Assembly: GCA_032139905.1 (NCBI GenBank)
Contig: JAQJDB010000003.1
Coordinates: 1-64,000 of the forward strand
Source: Nitrospira sp. MA-1
GTDB lineage: Bacteria > Nitrospirota > Nitrospiria > Nitrospirales > UBA8639
Length of the DNA stretch: 64,000 nt
Direction: 5' to 3'
Positions within the stretch are counted from its first letter, which is position 1. Each line of letters begins with the position of its first letter. Made by a program: the position numbers and the translations under genes. Shown here one piece after another: positions 1 through 7,173 of this stretch. Under the pieces are notes generated by a model. That model made no database searches, was not told where the DNA came from, and saw nothing but the letters and a program-made list of their open reading frames with translations.

Positions 1-280
1 CCGGTGTTTGACTGATCACACTCCCCGCCGGCACCGACGCATGACTACTGTTCGTAATGGTTCCTACCGTCAGGCCCGCTCCCATAATGGCCGACTCCGC
101 CGCCCCCTGACTCAACCCAATCACATCGGGGACATCTTCGGCCCATACTGTTGGCAACGCGAAGGTGGGTAACAACAGACCCACCAAAACCATGACCTGA
201 AAAAGATGTATCAGCCAACCATGGGCTTCACTTCGTTTGAGTTTTCGGACTTCATGTACCTGTTGCTCTGCGGCGTTCAT
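1..280 (-). CDS. Secreted or anchored PASTA-domain protein (partial)
   Basis: Reading from the reverse strand, 93 codons are present and the 3' end lies outside the window. The start ATG (278-280) is preceded by AAGAGG at 8-nt spacing. Residues ~17-40 form a hydrophobic segment ending VWA-ED, a plausible signal peptide or membrane anchor. From residue ~43 the sequence VPDVIGLSQGAAESAIMGAG and the following residues match the PASTA fold (VPxVxG, a mid-domain alanine-rich helix, and a closing SVISQTP). PASTA domains in other bacteria bind muropeptides or occur as repeats in serine/threonine kinases and penicillin-binding proteins; here there is no room for a kinase upstream, so a repeat-only exported protein is likelier. 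Number of repeats unknown because the gene is cut. Confidence 0.75.
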   Translation of the reverse strand, partial: MNAAEQQVHEVRKLKRSEAHGWLIHLFQVMVLVGLLLPTFALPTVWAEDVPDVIGLSQGAAESAIMGAGLTVGTITNSSHASVPAGSVISQTP

Positions 281-604
281 GCGCAATGCCTCTTGGGGGT
301 GGAAGCAAGCGAAACATCTTTGTAAAAGGGATGAAAAACACGGACATCTATGCCCGTAATTCTCTCCTCAGATAAAAAATTATGGATGCAGCCTAGCCGA
401 ACACCACCTTCTTTTCAACGTACCTTTATCTCCCACTTTTTTAGCCTTTTATATGCATCCGGGGAAAGAGTGAAACCTTTAGCAAAGATGAGATTCTGAC
501 AGAGGGTTTTTGGAAAATGTAATTGTTGCCACGGCAAATTTCCCGATACAACCAATGAGGCTGAGGATTGTAAGAGTCCTCCGGATCTCACTCCATCTAA
601 ACGG
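281..604. other. Divergent intergenic region
   Basis: Together with the promoter and leader that follow, about 420 bases separate the PASTA gene and the DUF3386 gene, which are divergently transcribed. I see no convincing gene. A reverse-strand open frame at 415-666 lacks a ribosome site and family resemblance and overlaps the promoter of the downstream gene, so I do not call it. Confidence 0.5.
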
Positions 605-633
605 TTGTCGACCTCTTCTGAGATCCTTATAAT
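605..633 (+). promoter_or_regulatory. Sigma70-like promoter for the DUF3386 gene
   Basis: TTGTCG (605-610), a 17-nt spacer and a perfect TATAAT (628-633). A start near 640 would give a leader of about 59 nt ending at the GGAAAAGGAG ribosome site (681-690). The -35 matches consensus at 4 of 6 positions. Confidence 0.55.
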
Positions 634-698
634 GATCCTCAGTGTTCGCTCAATCAGCCTGGTCACATACCGACATCACAGGAAAAGGAGTCTTCGCC

Positions 699-1376
699 AT
701 GGAAAAGAATACAGAAGTAAAACAAACCACAGAGGTCCAGGATGATCCAAAGGCCCGCGAACTGCTACAAGCGGCCTTTGCCAAAACGGCCCGGTGGCAA
801 CCTGACTTCAAGGGCTTTCAGTCCGACCTTCGGGTTAATGTCAACGGGAAAGAAACCAAAGGGACTGTGACCGTGAAAGGACCACGGGATGTGACGGTGG
901 TCATCGATGATGCGGAACTACAAACCTGGGCTCAAAACCAAATTGGAATGATTGCGGTGCACCGGGGGCCCAGAACCTTTCAGGAATCAGACGGAAAACA
1001 TACCCTGACTTTAGAGGGAGATGACCAGCACCCTTTGGGACAACGGATCACCATTCATGGAGATGGCATGGGTTCCTGGTACAGGGTGAAGGACAACCGC
1101 ATAACGCAGATCAACCGCAACATGCCACAAGCGGCTTTTACCATCAACGTCGAAGATAGTGCAGTCACCCAGGATCACCATCATCTCACCACCCGATATA
1201 CGGTCTACTATTTTTCACCAAAAGACCGGTCACTGAAAAATGTCGACAGTTTTTCAGATACACACATCAGGGTCGGCAACTCAGATCTTCCGGCCACCCG
1301 TCGCATTATTTCTTATGAAAATGGTGAAATTGTCGTGCGTTCGTTAACGTTTGAAAATCATAAAATGTTGTCATAA
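699..1376 (+). CDS. DUF3386 family protein
   Basis: 225 residues from ATG 699, chosen because GGAAAAGGAG lies 8 nt upstream; an earlier in-frame ATG at 642 has no ribosome site and sits right behind the predicted promoter. The sequence opens DDPKARELLQAAFAKTARW and continues with a beta-rich body (FQSDLRVNVNGKETKGTVTV, LTLEGDDQHPLGQRI, DSFSDTHIRVGNSDLPATRR), the pattern of DUF3386, a family common in cyanobacteria and of unknown function. No signal peptide or membrane segment is visible, so it is probably cytosolic. It is monocistronic, with an inverted repeat just downstream. Family call is from memory of motif order. Confidence 0.7.
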   Translation: MEKNTEVKQTTEVQDDPKARELLQAAFAKTARWQPDFKGFQSDLRVNVNGKETKGTVTVKGPRDVTVVIDDAELQTWAQNQIGMIAVHRGPRTFQESDGKHTLTLEGDDQHPLGQRITIHGDGMGSWYRVKDNRITQINRNMPQAAFTINVEDSAVTQDHHHLTTRYTVYYFSPKDRSLKNVDSFSDTHIRVGNSDLPATRRIISYENGEIVVRSLTFENHKMLS

Positions 1377-1385
1377 ACCATATCC

Positions 1386-1414
1386 TCCCAGGCCGGCATA
1401 AAGTTGGCCTGGGA
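1386..1414 (+). terminator. Inverted repeat behind the DUF3386 gene
   Basis: TCCCAGGCC / GGCCTGGGA, a perfect 9-bp stem with an 11-nt loop, 10 nt after the stop codon. No T-run follows, so a termination function is tentative; it lies between convergent genes and could serve either strand. Confidence 0.4.
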
Positions 1415-1589
1415 ATATCGGATTTCTAGTCGTGATCGACCTTCCCAACAATTTCATTTCCAGAAGTCTCAAAAAATCCATGGAGAGGGTTGGAGCATCA
1501 CATAGCCGGATTTCGAGAAAACGGTCCCAAAAATCCACCCACATATTTCATGATGAGAAAAGGGATGGTCGATAGGTTCAGTCACCCCT

Positions 1590-2324
1590 TCAACGTAAGC
1601 CCTGGCCACCCGTTCCTCCGCCAAATCCACCAAAGTTTCCACCAAATCCCCCCTGGCCCGTTCCCCAATACTCTCCATTTTTCCAACGGGGAAAGGGATG
1701 ACGCCGTTCGGGACGGGTGAACCGCCATAACGCATACAACATCATCACCACTACCCCTATGTTCAACCAAAAAGCGGCTGATCGCTGAGGGGTGGGTTTG
1801 TCCTTCGGAATAGGAGCCCGAGCGGCCAACGTCGAAAGGGATACGGCAGATCTGTAGATATTGATCCCATACTCTCCGGAACGAAACATGGGGCGCAAAT
1901 GCTTGAGAGAAATCTCATCCAATTGTTGTGGAGTGAGGATCGGCAAAAGGTTCTTTCCAACCACCACCACGGCCTGGCGTTCTTTGACAGCTACCAGCAG
2001 CAGAATGCCACGCTCCTGTTGCGCCGTACCAATCCGCCAGGCTTCATAGAGGCGGGAAGCATATTCCTGGGCATGGGCAAGAGGGCTGATGGTTGGGAGA
2101 GTCACCACCAGCATTTCAATGCCGGAGGAGGATTCAAGGTCTTTGCACACTGATCGAATTTGTTTGTGCCATTCCTCATCAAGCAGGTTGGCATAGTCAC
2201 TCACGTATCCCAGTGGGGTTGGGAGATTTTGTTCCTTGGGAGTCATTCCCAGCGAGGGTGCAGAGAAAACCAGCAGGAGTAGCAGGATGAGCGGACCGAC
2301 AAACCGCTTTTCATACATGGTCAT
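1590..2324 (-). CDS. TPM-domain membrane protein (YgcG-like)
   Basis: 244 residues. A signal peptide covers residues 1-26 (FVGPLILLLLLVFSAPSLGM). Residues ~38-165 carry the TPM domain (YVSDYANLLDEEW, SGIEMLVVTLPTI, RGILLLVAVKERQAVVVVG). A transmembrane helix follows at about 186-202, and the tail is glycine-rich (GGFGGNFGGFGGGTGGQG). TPM proteins sit in the periplasm or outer face of the membrane; roles proposed include photosystem II repair in plants and an acid phosphatase-like activity, none testable here. The start overlaps the stop of the upstream nucleotidyltransferase-like gene by ATGA (2321-2324), so the two are translationally coupled. Because the tail is so repetitive, the last few residues are the least certain part. 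Confidence 0.75.
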   Translation of the reverse strand: MTMYEKRFVGPLILLLLLVFSAPSLGMTPKEQNLPTPLGYVSDYANLLDEEWHKQIRSVCKDLESSSGIEMLVVTLPTISPLAHAQEYASRLYEAWRIGTAQQERGILLLVAVKERQAVVVVGKNLLPILTPQQLDEISLKHLRPMFRSGEYGINIYRSAVSLSTLAARAPIPKDKPTPQRSAAFWLNIGVVVMMLYALWRFTRPERRHPFPRWKNGEYWGTGQGGFGGNFGGFGGGTGGQGLR

Positions 2325-3085
2325 AGCCCCCTATTCTGACGAACCGCCTGAACCCGTTCGCACAAGTCCTCCAAAGTCTGAAGATATCGATCATACACCT
2401 TTGGCCATTCAAGGGAACCCGGACTATTGATGCCTCGCTTCATCTGAAGCATTTCTAGGAGGACCGTGGGTTCAAACTGCAAGGCAGAAGGGAGGCATTC
2501 AAGAATCTGTACATCTTTTCTCTTTGAGGGTTGTCCTAAGGCCCGAAGAATTCCTCGCACACAGGGGAGAACGGCAGTAATGGATAAAATCAGCAAAGCC
2601 TGGATGGCCTCCGCTCGTCCTTCTCCCTCGACAAACCGTTGCCGCACCCGAAACACATTGGCCAGGAGTTCCTGCTCACATTGCCATCCTAACTGTGTCC
2701 CATCAATTTGCCCGGCACCGAATGGGTCTTTCCCTACCAGAAGCACATGGTGCTCTTGCATTTGAAAATATTCCAAGGGGAACAGATAACATGATCGGGA
2801 CAAGTCCTCCTGTGTCATCACCAGTGGTGCGACGATATGGTGCTTACCCCATTGGCGATGCAATTGCCCTGCACGCTGAAGCCCGCTCACTGAAAGTTTC
2901 CGGACCAGCACCAAAAAATTGATATTGGACCGGCCCGCAATGAAATCTCCCCTGGCCGCACTTCCATACAGGAGAACTCCTTCTAAATCAGCACCCCAAT
3001 CCTTCTGAAGCTGCGTTAAATATTGTTCAAGGATTTCCCGAAGGTCCTCGGGAAGTTCAAGCGACTGCAACGTTGTTGTTGGCAT
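2321..3085 (-). CDS. Degenerate nucleotidyltransferase-fold protein
   Basis: 254 residues. Residues 37-60 read LYGSAARGDFIAGRSNINFL, which has the GSxxRG signature of the pol-beta/MNT nucleotidyltransferase superfamily. However, the two metal-binding aspartates expected in SDIDLLV are both asparagine (SNIN), so nucleotide transfer in the usual way is unlikely. The C-terminal 150 residues look helical (QALLILSITAVLPCVRGILRALG) as in HEPN or substrate-binding partners of such proteins. It is the first gene of a two-gene unit with the TPM protein (ATGA overlap). It may be a binding or scaffold protein in this family. Confidence 0.6.
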   Translation of the reverse strand: MPTTTLQSLELPEDLREILEQYLTQLQKDWGADLEGVLLYGSAARGDFIAGRSNINFLVLVRKLSVSGLQRAGQLHRQWGKHHIVAPLVMTQEDLSRSCYLFPLEYFQMQEHHVLLVGKDPFGAGQIDGTQLGWQCEQELLANVFRVRQRFVEGEGRAEAIQALLILSITAVLPCVRGILRALGQPSKRKDVQILECLPSALQFEPTVLLEMLQMKRGINSPGSLEWPKVYDRYLQTLEDLCERVQAVRQNRGL

Positions 3086-3143
3086 AGGATACAGACCAAA
3101 TATTGGAAAAATGATGAGTGACGAAGATGGACTCCGGAGTTAA

Positions 3144-4418
3144 TTATGCAGACCGGGCATGATCGGGAATCTGGTGGGCCCGGGGATCGGGTAACAATCC
3201 TGCAGCTTGAAACCGATCCACCCATCCAAATGGTGATGTGGTCCGCAGCCCTGCTGTGGCCGTCAAGATTTGATATTGCAAACGCGGATTTTTATCCATC
3301 GTAGAGAACACACGGTCTCGCAGCATTCCTAGGAGAGGATTTCCGGTATTCCAGAAAAAGACCTCTTCATCAGCCAGGCGCTGCAACATGGTGACCTGTG
3401 GGCGCCGTTGTGTTTCAAACCGCTTAAGAGCGGACGTCGACCAATTTCCGGTCCGGTGACATTCCTCAAGGACTTCCGCGAGGGTGACGGCATCGACCAT
3501 CGCCTGCATCCGTCCCTGGGAGGCATGTGGATTCATCCCATGCGCGGCATCACCCATGACGACGGCCCCATCCTGAACCCAGGTTTTCGCCCGGACCCTC
3601 CCGGTTCCCATATAGGTCGTCTGATTCCAATCCAGTAAGGAGTCAAAAACCGGGGCAAGATCCGGAGCAATGGTTTTCCATTTTTCCCGAAGGGCCGACA
3701 CCCCATCGGCCTTGACCTGATTCAGAGAATCGGACGAAACCATATAAAAGGCATAGACCTTTTGACCGGCCGCAGGAAAAATTCCCAGAATAGATTTTTT
3801 GCCCACATAATACTGGGCTTCCTCAAGTGGACCTGGTGATTCCAACATGGCCACGAGATAACTGTCGAGATATCGATGAAGTGCCGTGGGAATCCCAAGG
3901 GCTCCTCGAACCTCAGAAAACGGTCCGTCTGCCCCAACCACCAATTGAGATCCAATAGTAACCGGGCTTCCCCCTATGTCCGCTTTGACGCCTACGATGC
4001 CTTTGCCATTGCGGATAAGGGACTGAAAGGTTGCCCCATACCGAAGTCCCTCTGGATTCTCCCGGCGCAGAGCGTCGAGAATGGTGTGATGAACGACATG
4101 AGGCCACATCACCAGCGCCCGATTAAAAGGCGGCGGCAACATCCCATAGTCAATGGTACAGAGCCGCGTTCCTCCACTTTGACGGAAATGAAAAAATCTC
4201 ACCGGTTTGTAGGCATGAACAGGCAGTTGGTCTAAGAGGCCGAGCCCCTGAAGAATTTGCTGTCCATTGGGTTGAAGAATCTCCCCCCGCAAGCCCTGCG
4301 GAGGCCCCGAAGCCTGTTCCAGAACAATGTTGGCAATCCCTTTTCGGGCTAAGAGAAGGCCCAGGACAGCTCCCCCGCCACCAGCACCGACGATCACAAC
4401 CTGTGTCTGTAGGTCCAC
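3144..4418 (-). CDS. FAD-dependent monooxygenase (UbiH/PHBH type)
   Basis: 424 residues from GTG 4418, with AAAGG 9 nt upstream. The N-terminus is a Rossmann dinucleotide site (VVIVGAGGGGAVLGLLLARK) with the acidic end of the second strand in IVLEQASGP. A central VVGADGPFSEVRG is the DG motif and GDAAHGMNPHASQGRMQAM is the FAD-ribityl (GD) motif, so all three fingerprints of class A flavoprotein hydroxylases are present. Length is usual for the family. The substrate cannot be read from sequence; quinone-ring, phenolic or carotenoid substrates are all possible. It is probably transcribed with the genes downstream on the same strand, although 58 bases separate them. Confidence 0.85.
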   Translation of the reverse strand: MDLQTQVVIVGAGGGGAVLGLLLARKGIANIVLEQASGPPQGLRGEILQPNGQQILQGLGLLDQLPVHAYKPVRFFHFRQSGGTRLCTIDYGMLPPPFNRALVMWPHVVHHTILDALRRENPEGLRYGATFQSLIRNGKGIVGVKADIGGSPVTIGSQLVVGADGPFSEVRGALGIPTALHRYLDSYLVAMLESPGPLEEAQYYVGKKSILGIFPAAGQKVYAFYMVSSDSLNQVKADGVSALREKWKTIAPDLAPVFDSLLDWNQTTYMGTGRVRAKTWVQDGAVVMGDAAHGMNPHASQGRMQAMVDAVTLAEVLEECHRTGNWSTSALKRFETQRRPQVTMLQRLADEEVFFWNTGNPLLGMLRDRVFSTMDKNPRLQYQILTATAGLRTTSPFGWVDRFQAAGLLPDPRAHQIPDHARSA

Positions 4419-4545
4419 GACTAATACCTTTGCATCCCTTCACAAAAAAATTCGACCTGTTCCCGCACCACCAGGGTGAGCGGGAAACCGATTTATCAAC
4501 AGTCCGATTGCACAAATCGATCGTCCTCCAGCGTGGAGGAGGAGG

Positions 4546-4923
4546 TCAGGGTTCTGAAAAAATTGACTGAAAGTGGTCATCAGACTCTTCCCAGGCTGGG
4601 GGATAGGAACTCGACAACCACTGCCGAAGATACATTTTCTGCGCGGAGGACAACATGGATTTTATTTGGTGGGTCCGTCCTTGAAGCGGCTGAAGAAATC
4701 CAACCCCTTTCTCGGGATCTAACGTGGCCGTTCGAACATACACCGTCGTATAGACCAGTGGCTTGGTCTCATCGCCATCCCCTTGAAGCCAGACGGAAAT
4801 ATATTTATCCATCTGCAAGCCTGAACTATCCAGGGCCGGGTCCGTATCATGAAATAACTCGTTTTCGGTCTGCTCCAGAGGCACCGCCCCTTCGGCTCGA
4901 AACAAAAAATTATGCTTCCACAT
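4546..4923 (-). CDS. Small protein of unknown function
   Basis: 125 residues from ATG 4923, chosen because AAAGGAAA lies 7 nt upstream; two upstream in-frame starts lack this. The protein alternates short beta-like segments (KYISVWLQGDGDETKPLVYTT, VYVRTATLDPE) and ends SDDHFQSIFSEP. There are no membrane segments or metal motifs, and I do not recognise the family. It lies 127 bases upstream of the monooxygenase gene on the same strand and could share its transcript. Confidence 0.6.
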   Translation of the reverse strand: MWKHNFLFRAEGAVPLEQTENELFHDTDPALDSSGLQMDKYISVWLQGDGDETKPLVYTTVYVRTATLDPEKGVGFLQPLQGRTHQIKSMLSSAQKMYLRQWLSSSYPPAWEESDDHFQSIFSEP

Positions 4924-5226
4924 GAAGAATTTCCTTTGGATTAACAATCAAACCAGGTATGATAGTGTCAAGTGGTTTACGGCAATGTCAAGACAGATCA
5001 TGCTTCATCATAAGGTGGCATTGTGCTGGAATCATTCATTCATGCTCATGACTGACAATCAACGCAAGACTAGATAAAATCCTGCAGGTTTATTATTCTT
5101 ACGCTTTCCAACATTGAGGATGGATGTGTGGTGCAGACATGGTAGGGTATCGGCAGCAACATCCCTCTCCCGTCACAGCATAAACGCTCATCTGATATTC
5201 ACTTTCTATACATGGAGGTTCCACGA

Positions 5227-5877
5227 GTGAAGACGCAAGCCAAGTGGTTTATCATGGTGTTCATTGCCAGCCTAGGGGTCGTAGGATGTGGTGGGTCCGG
5301 GCAAACCGTGAATTTTGATCCCCATGCCCTCCCGTCCACAACGAAGGTCACGACCAACCCTCACGAAGATCTGACCATTCTGGTGGAACCGTTTCAGGAT
5401 AAACGACCACAGAAAACTCGTCTTGGGTCCCGGACGCATTTTTGGGGAGGTGCAACTCACTTTAATGCCTGGAATGGGGACCTCGGCGAGGGTATGGCGG
5501 ATCTTGCCCTGGAATACCTTCAACAGGAAAAGTGGCAAGCCTCCCGGGCGACAACATCTGAAACCGAGGCGGAAAGTGCTCCGGCCGATGTCACCCTGAC
5601 AGGCGATATTTTGGTCTTGGAGACGAATGCGAAAAGCGGGTTTGGCTTTACGGATATTGAGGTCAAAATGCGCGTGGCCTTTGAAGCAAAAAATGCGGCG
5701 GATGGCAGCACTGTCCGGATGGTGCTCGGCGCGAATGGGACCAACAGCGTCGTGACATTCAATCCCAAGGATGTTGAAGAACTCACCAATCATGTCGCCA
5801 AAGATTTGTTCAACCAATTATTTCAAGATCTGACAGTCAAAGATCGGGTATTTCATTTAAAATCTGAAAATTTATAA
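5227..5877 (+). CDS. Conserved lipoprotein
   Basis: 216 residues from GTG 5227; an ATG at 5212 is in frame, but its own bases form the GGAGG (5214-5218) that sits 8 nt before the GTG, which therefore is the better start. The N-terminus VKTQAKWFIMVFIASLGVVG-C is a lipoprotein signal peptide with lipobox LGVVGC. The mature part begins with a glycine/serine linker, then VEPFQDKRPQKTRLGSRTHF and LGEGMADLALEYLQQEKWQ, a pattern of periplasmic lipoproteins of unknown function in which a variable-specificity domain assembles in the outer membrane. It stands alone between divergent and unrelated genes. Confidence 0.7.
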   Translation: MKTQAKWFIMVFIASLGVVGCGGSGQTVNFDPHALPSTTKVTTNPHEDLTILVEPFQDKRPQKTRLGSRTHFWGGATHFNAWNGDLGEGMADLALEYLQQEKWQASRATTSETEAESAPADVTLTGDILVLETNAKSGFGFTDIEVKMRVAFEAKNAADGSTVRMVLGANGTNSVVTFNPKDVEELTNHVAKDLFNQLFQDLTVKDRVFHLKSENL

Positions 5878-6104
5878 GATGACGGCTCTTTTTCCCTATC
5901 CCCGGTTGTTCCCTCCTCATCTCTCGGCTGGAGAGAACCGGTTTTGTCGTCAGGAGGTGAATCGCCACTAAACATGATGGTATCCTCACACGGAGTAGGA
6001 AATCACTCCGACTTCATCCTAAGAAGCGAACAGTTACGCTCTCATGAACTATTTATTTTTTTTACTGTCTTCATGGGTCGCTTCATTTGGAAAAGGAGTC
6101 GTTG

Positions 6105-7106
6105 ATGGAAACTACTGGTACTGAATCCTCCGTCCCTCAAGCAAATATTTTAATTGTTGAGGACGAGGAAGGTCCGCGCGAGGCCTTAAAATTAATTCTT
6201 TCTCCCTACTTCAATCTCTTTACGGTTGATCGGGCTGAAATTGCGCATCAAATTCTCAAAACCCACCCCATTGATCTCATCACCCTCGATTTAAAACTCC
6301 CTGATCTGTCAGGAAACGATCTTCTTTCTCAGATTCGGAAAGACGGGAAAGATGTGGATATCATCATCATCACCGGATATGGCACACTCCAATCCGCCAT
6401 CGAAGCCATCCGCCACGGGGTGGCCGCCTATATTCTCAAGCCATTCAATGTGGCCGAGCTGCTTGACACAATCAATAACACGCTCGATCGCCGTCGCCGT
6501 TATTCCTCCCTTCAAGCCGCGTTGCAAGCATTTGGAAGCCTTTGGGCTTCCGGGATCGATGTCAAATCCGCCCTGGCCAATATTAAAACCCTCCTGGCAG
6601 CCAAACACCCCGAACTGATTCAACATGGAAGCCGGGTGAATTTTTATGCCGCTCTGCTCATTGAACATCTTCAATTAACCAAGGAGGAGCAGGAGGGCAT
6701 ACAACTCGGGGCCTATCTCCATGACATCGGGAAAATCGGCATTCATGATCACCTCATTTCCGGACTTCATTCCCCGACGGAACAAGACCAGGAACTTCTC
6801 AAATGCCATCCCGCCATCGGAGGCAAAATGATGAAGGGCCTTCCATTTCATGCCTGTGTCGAACAGATCATCCTCCATCACCATGAAAAATTTAATGGGT
6901 CCGGATATCCGGATGGATTAATCGGCGAACAAATTCCCTTGTCGGCACGCATTGTCGGGCTGGCGAATATCTTCGATCATTTCGTGACCGGCTATGGTTC
7001 CCAAAGGGCTATGCCCGTCCCGGAAGCACGAGAAAAAATTCGCCAGGAAGCGGGCAAAAGTGTCGATCCCCATCTGGCAGAATTATTCGCGAAAGTCGTC
7101 TGGTAG
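6105..7106 (+). CDS. Response regulator with HD-GYP output domain
   Basis: 333 residues from ATG 6105 (AAAAGGAG 6091-6098). Residues ~14-130 are a receiver domain: acidic pair in VEDEEGP, phosphoacceptor aspartate in ITLDLKLPDLSG, threonine in IIITGYG and lysine in YILKPF. Residues ~165-330 are HD-GYP: YLHDIGKIGI, HHHEKFNGSGYPDGLIGE and IPLSARIVGLANIFD. Such proteins hydrolyse cyclic-di-GMP when the receiver is phosphorylated. The GYPDG signature is intact, so phosphodiesterase activity is expected. The hybrid kinase that follows 60 bases downstream is the obvious partner. Confidence 0.88.
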   Translation: METTGTESSVPQANILIVEDEEGPREALKLILSPYFNLFTVDRAEIAHQILKTHPIDLITLDLKLPDLSGNDLLSQIRKDGKDVDIIIITGYGTLQSAIEAIRHGVAAYILKPFNVAELLDTINNTLDRRRRYSSLQAALQAFGSLWASGIDVKSALANIKTLLAAKHPELIQHGSRVNFYAALLIEHLQLTKEEQEGIQLGAYLHDIGKIGIHDHLISGLHSPTEQDQELLKCHPAIGGKMMKGLPFHACVEQIILHHHEKFNGSGYPDGLIGEQIPLSARIVGLANIFDHFVTGYGSQRAMPVPEAREKIRQEAGKSVDPHLAELFAKVVW

Positions 7107-7128
7107 CGATATCAGAGGCGGGAGACAC

Positions 7129-7173
7129 ATGAGCGAACAGGAGGCGGCGGCGCTGCTGAGACACCATGACTAA
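7129..7173 (+). CDS. Short upstream ORF coupled to the histidine kinase
   Basis: ATG 7129 opens 14 codons (MSEQEAAALLRHHD) ending in TAA 7171-7173. A strong GAGGCGGGAG site precedes it, whereas the kinase ATG at 7166 has no good ribosome site of its own and lies 5 bases before the uORF stop. That arrangement fits re-initiation or translational coupling. The peptide itself has no recognisable function and may be only a translation device. Confidence 0.4.
   Translation: MSEQEAAALLRHHD

Noticed and set aside
415-666. 83-codon reverse-strand open frame upstream of the DUF3386 gene
   Set aside because: No ribosome site and it overlaps the predicted promoter of the DUF3386 gene; composition unlike neighbours.
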